Shown here: piece by piece, positions 5,378 to 5,494 of the stretch | How the letters are laid out: each line of letters starts with the position of its first letter | How positions within the stretch are numbered: position 1 is the stretch's first letter | Source: an uncultured Clostridia bacterium | GTDB lineage: Bacteria > Bacillota > Clostridia > TANB77 > CAG-508 | Reading direction: 5' to 3' | Assembly: GCA_947632745.1 (NCBI GenBank) | Contig: CANRQH010000093.1 | Location: 1 to 5,494 of the forward strand | Length of the DNA: 5,494 nt | Position numbers and translations under genes: made by a program | Notes under the pieces: generated by a model | Told to the model about the DNA's origin: nothing | The model's input: the letters and a program-made list of their open reading frames with translations, nothing else | The model's database searches: none

Positions 5378-5494
5378 TTATTGGATTATATCAGCAACTA
5401 CACCAGAGCCAACTGTCCTACCACCTTCACGAATAGCGAATCTTAATCCTTTTTCTATAGCGATTGGTGTGATAAGTTCGATTGTCATTGATAC
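5378..5494 (-). CDS. tuf: Elongation factor Tu, C-terminal 38 codons (partial)
   Basis: GTPase that delivers aminoacyl-tRNA to the ribosome. Only the end of domain 3 is inside the window. The translated tail contains MTIELITPIAIEKGLRFAIR, then EGGRTVGSGVVADIIQ and a TAA stop at 5380-5378. GLRFAIREGGRTVGSGVV is the near-invariant EF-Tu C-terminus. The gene continues beyond the right edge on the minus strand. The hairpin just after the stop closes its transcription unit, so the genes to the left are expressed separately. Confidence 0.97.
   Translation of the reverse strand, partial: VSMTIELITPIAIEKGLRFAIREGGRTVGSGVVADIIQ

Overview
This is a very AT-rich window in which every supported gene lies on the minus strand, so transcription runs from the right end to the left. 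Low GC, standard stop codons (TGA is used as a stop), GGAG/AAGGA-type ribosome binding sites and the protein families point to a low-GC Gram-positive bacterium, most likely an anaerobic clostridial lineage. I cannot name a species.

Right to left: (1) the last 38 codons of tuf (EF-Tu), closed by a clear hairpin terminator at about 5325-5365. (2) A TTGCTA-N17-TATAAT promoter followed by a family 4 (iron-sulfur) uracil-DNA glycosylase, 5250-4693. (3) Four contiguous 31-bp tandem repeats at 4597-4720. They supply the last codons and stop of the glycosylase gene and form the leader of the next gene. (4) A GltD/NfnB-like NAD(P)H flavoprotein, best started at 4573 rather than at the upstream end of its open frame. 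(5) Only 4 nt later, three abutting or overlapping reading frames at 3312-1097. The first carries a HExxH...NEG zincin (metallopeptidase) signature; the other two are unrecognised. (6) A 78-nt gap with a plausible promoter and RBS, then plsX, which runs off the left edge almost complete.

Two things deserve attention. The first is the zincin block, which reads better as one gene of about 737 codons broken by two single-base (+1) shifts than as three genes. Each downstream frame opens immediately after an in-frame stop at a short homopolymer (GGG at 2533-2535, AAAA at 1701-1704), and neither has a convincing start site of its own. The second is the tandem repeat array, which is almost stop-free on the coding strand and has been absorbed into the 3' end of a DNA repair gene.

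The conserved genes (tuf, udg, the GltD-like gene, plsX) are housekeeping. The udg, gltD-like and zincin-block genes are probably one transcription unit, since I see no terminator between them, but nothing suggests a shared pathway. I do not see a complete new defence or mobile system here.
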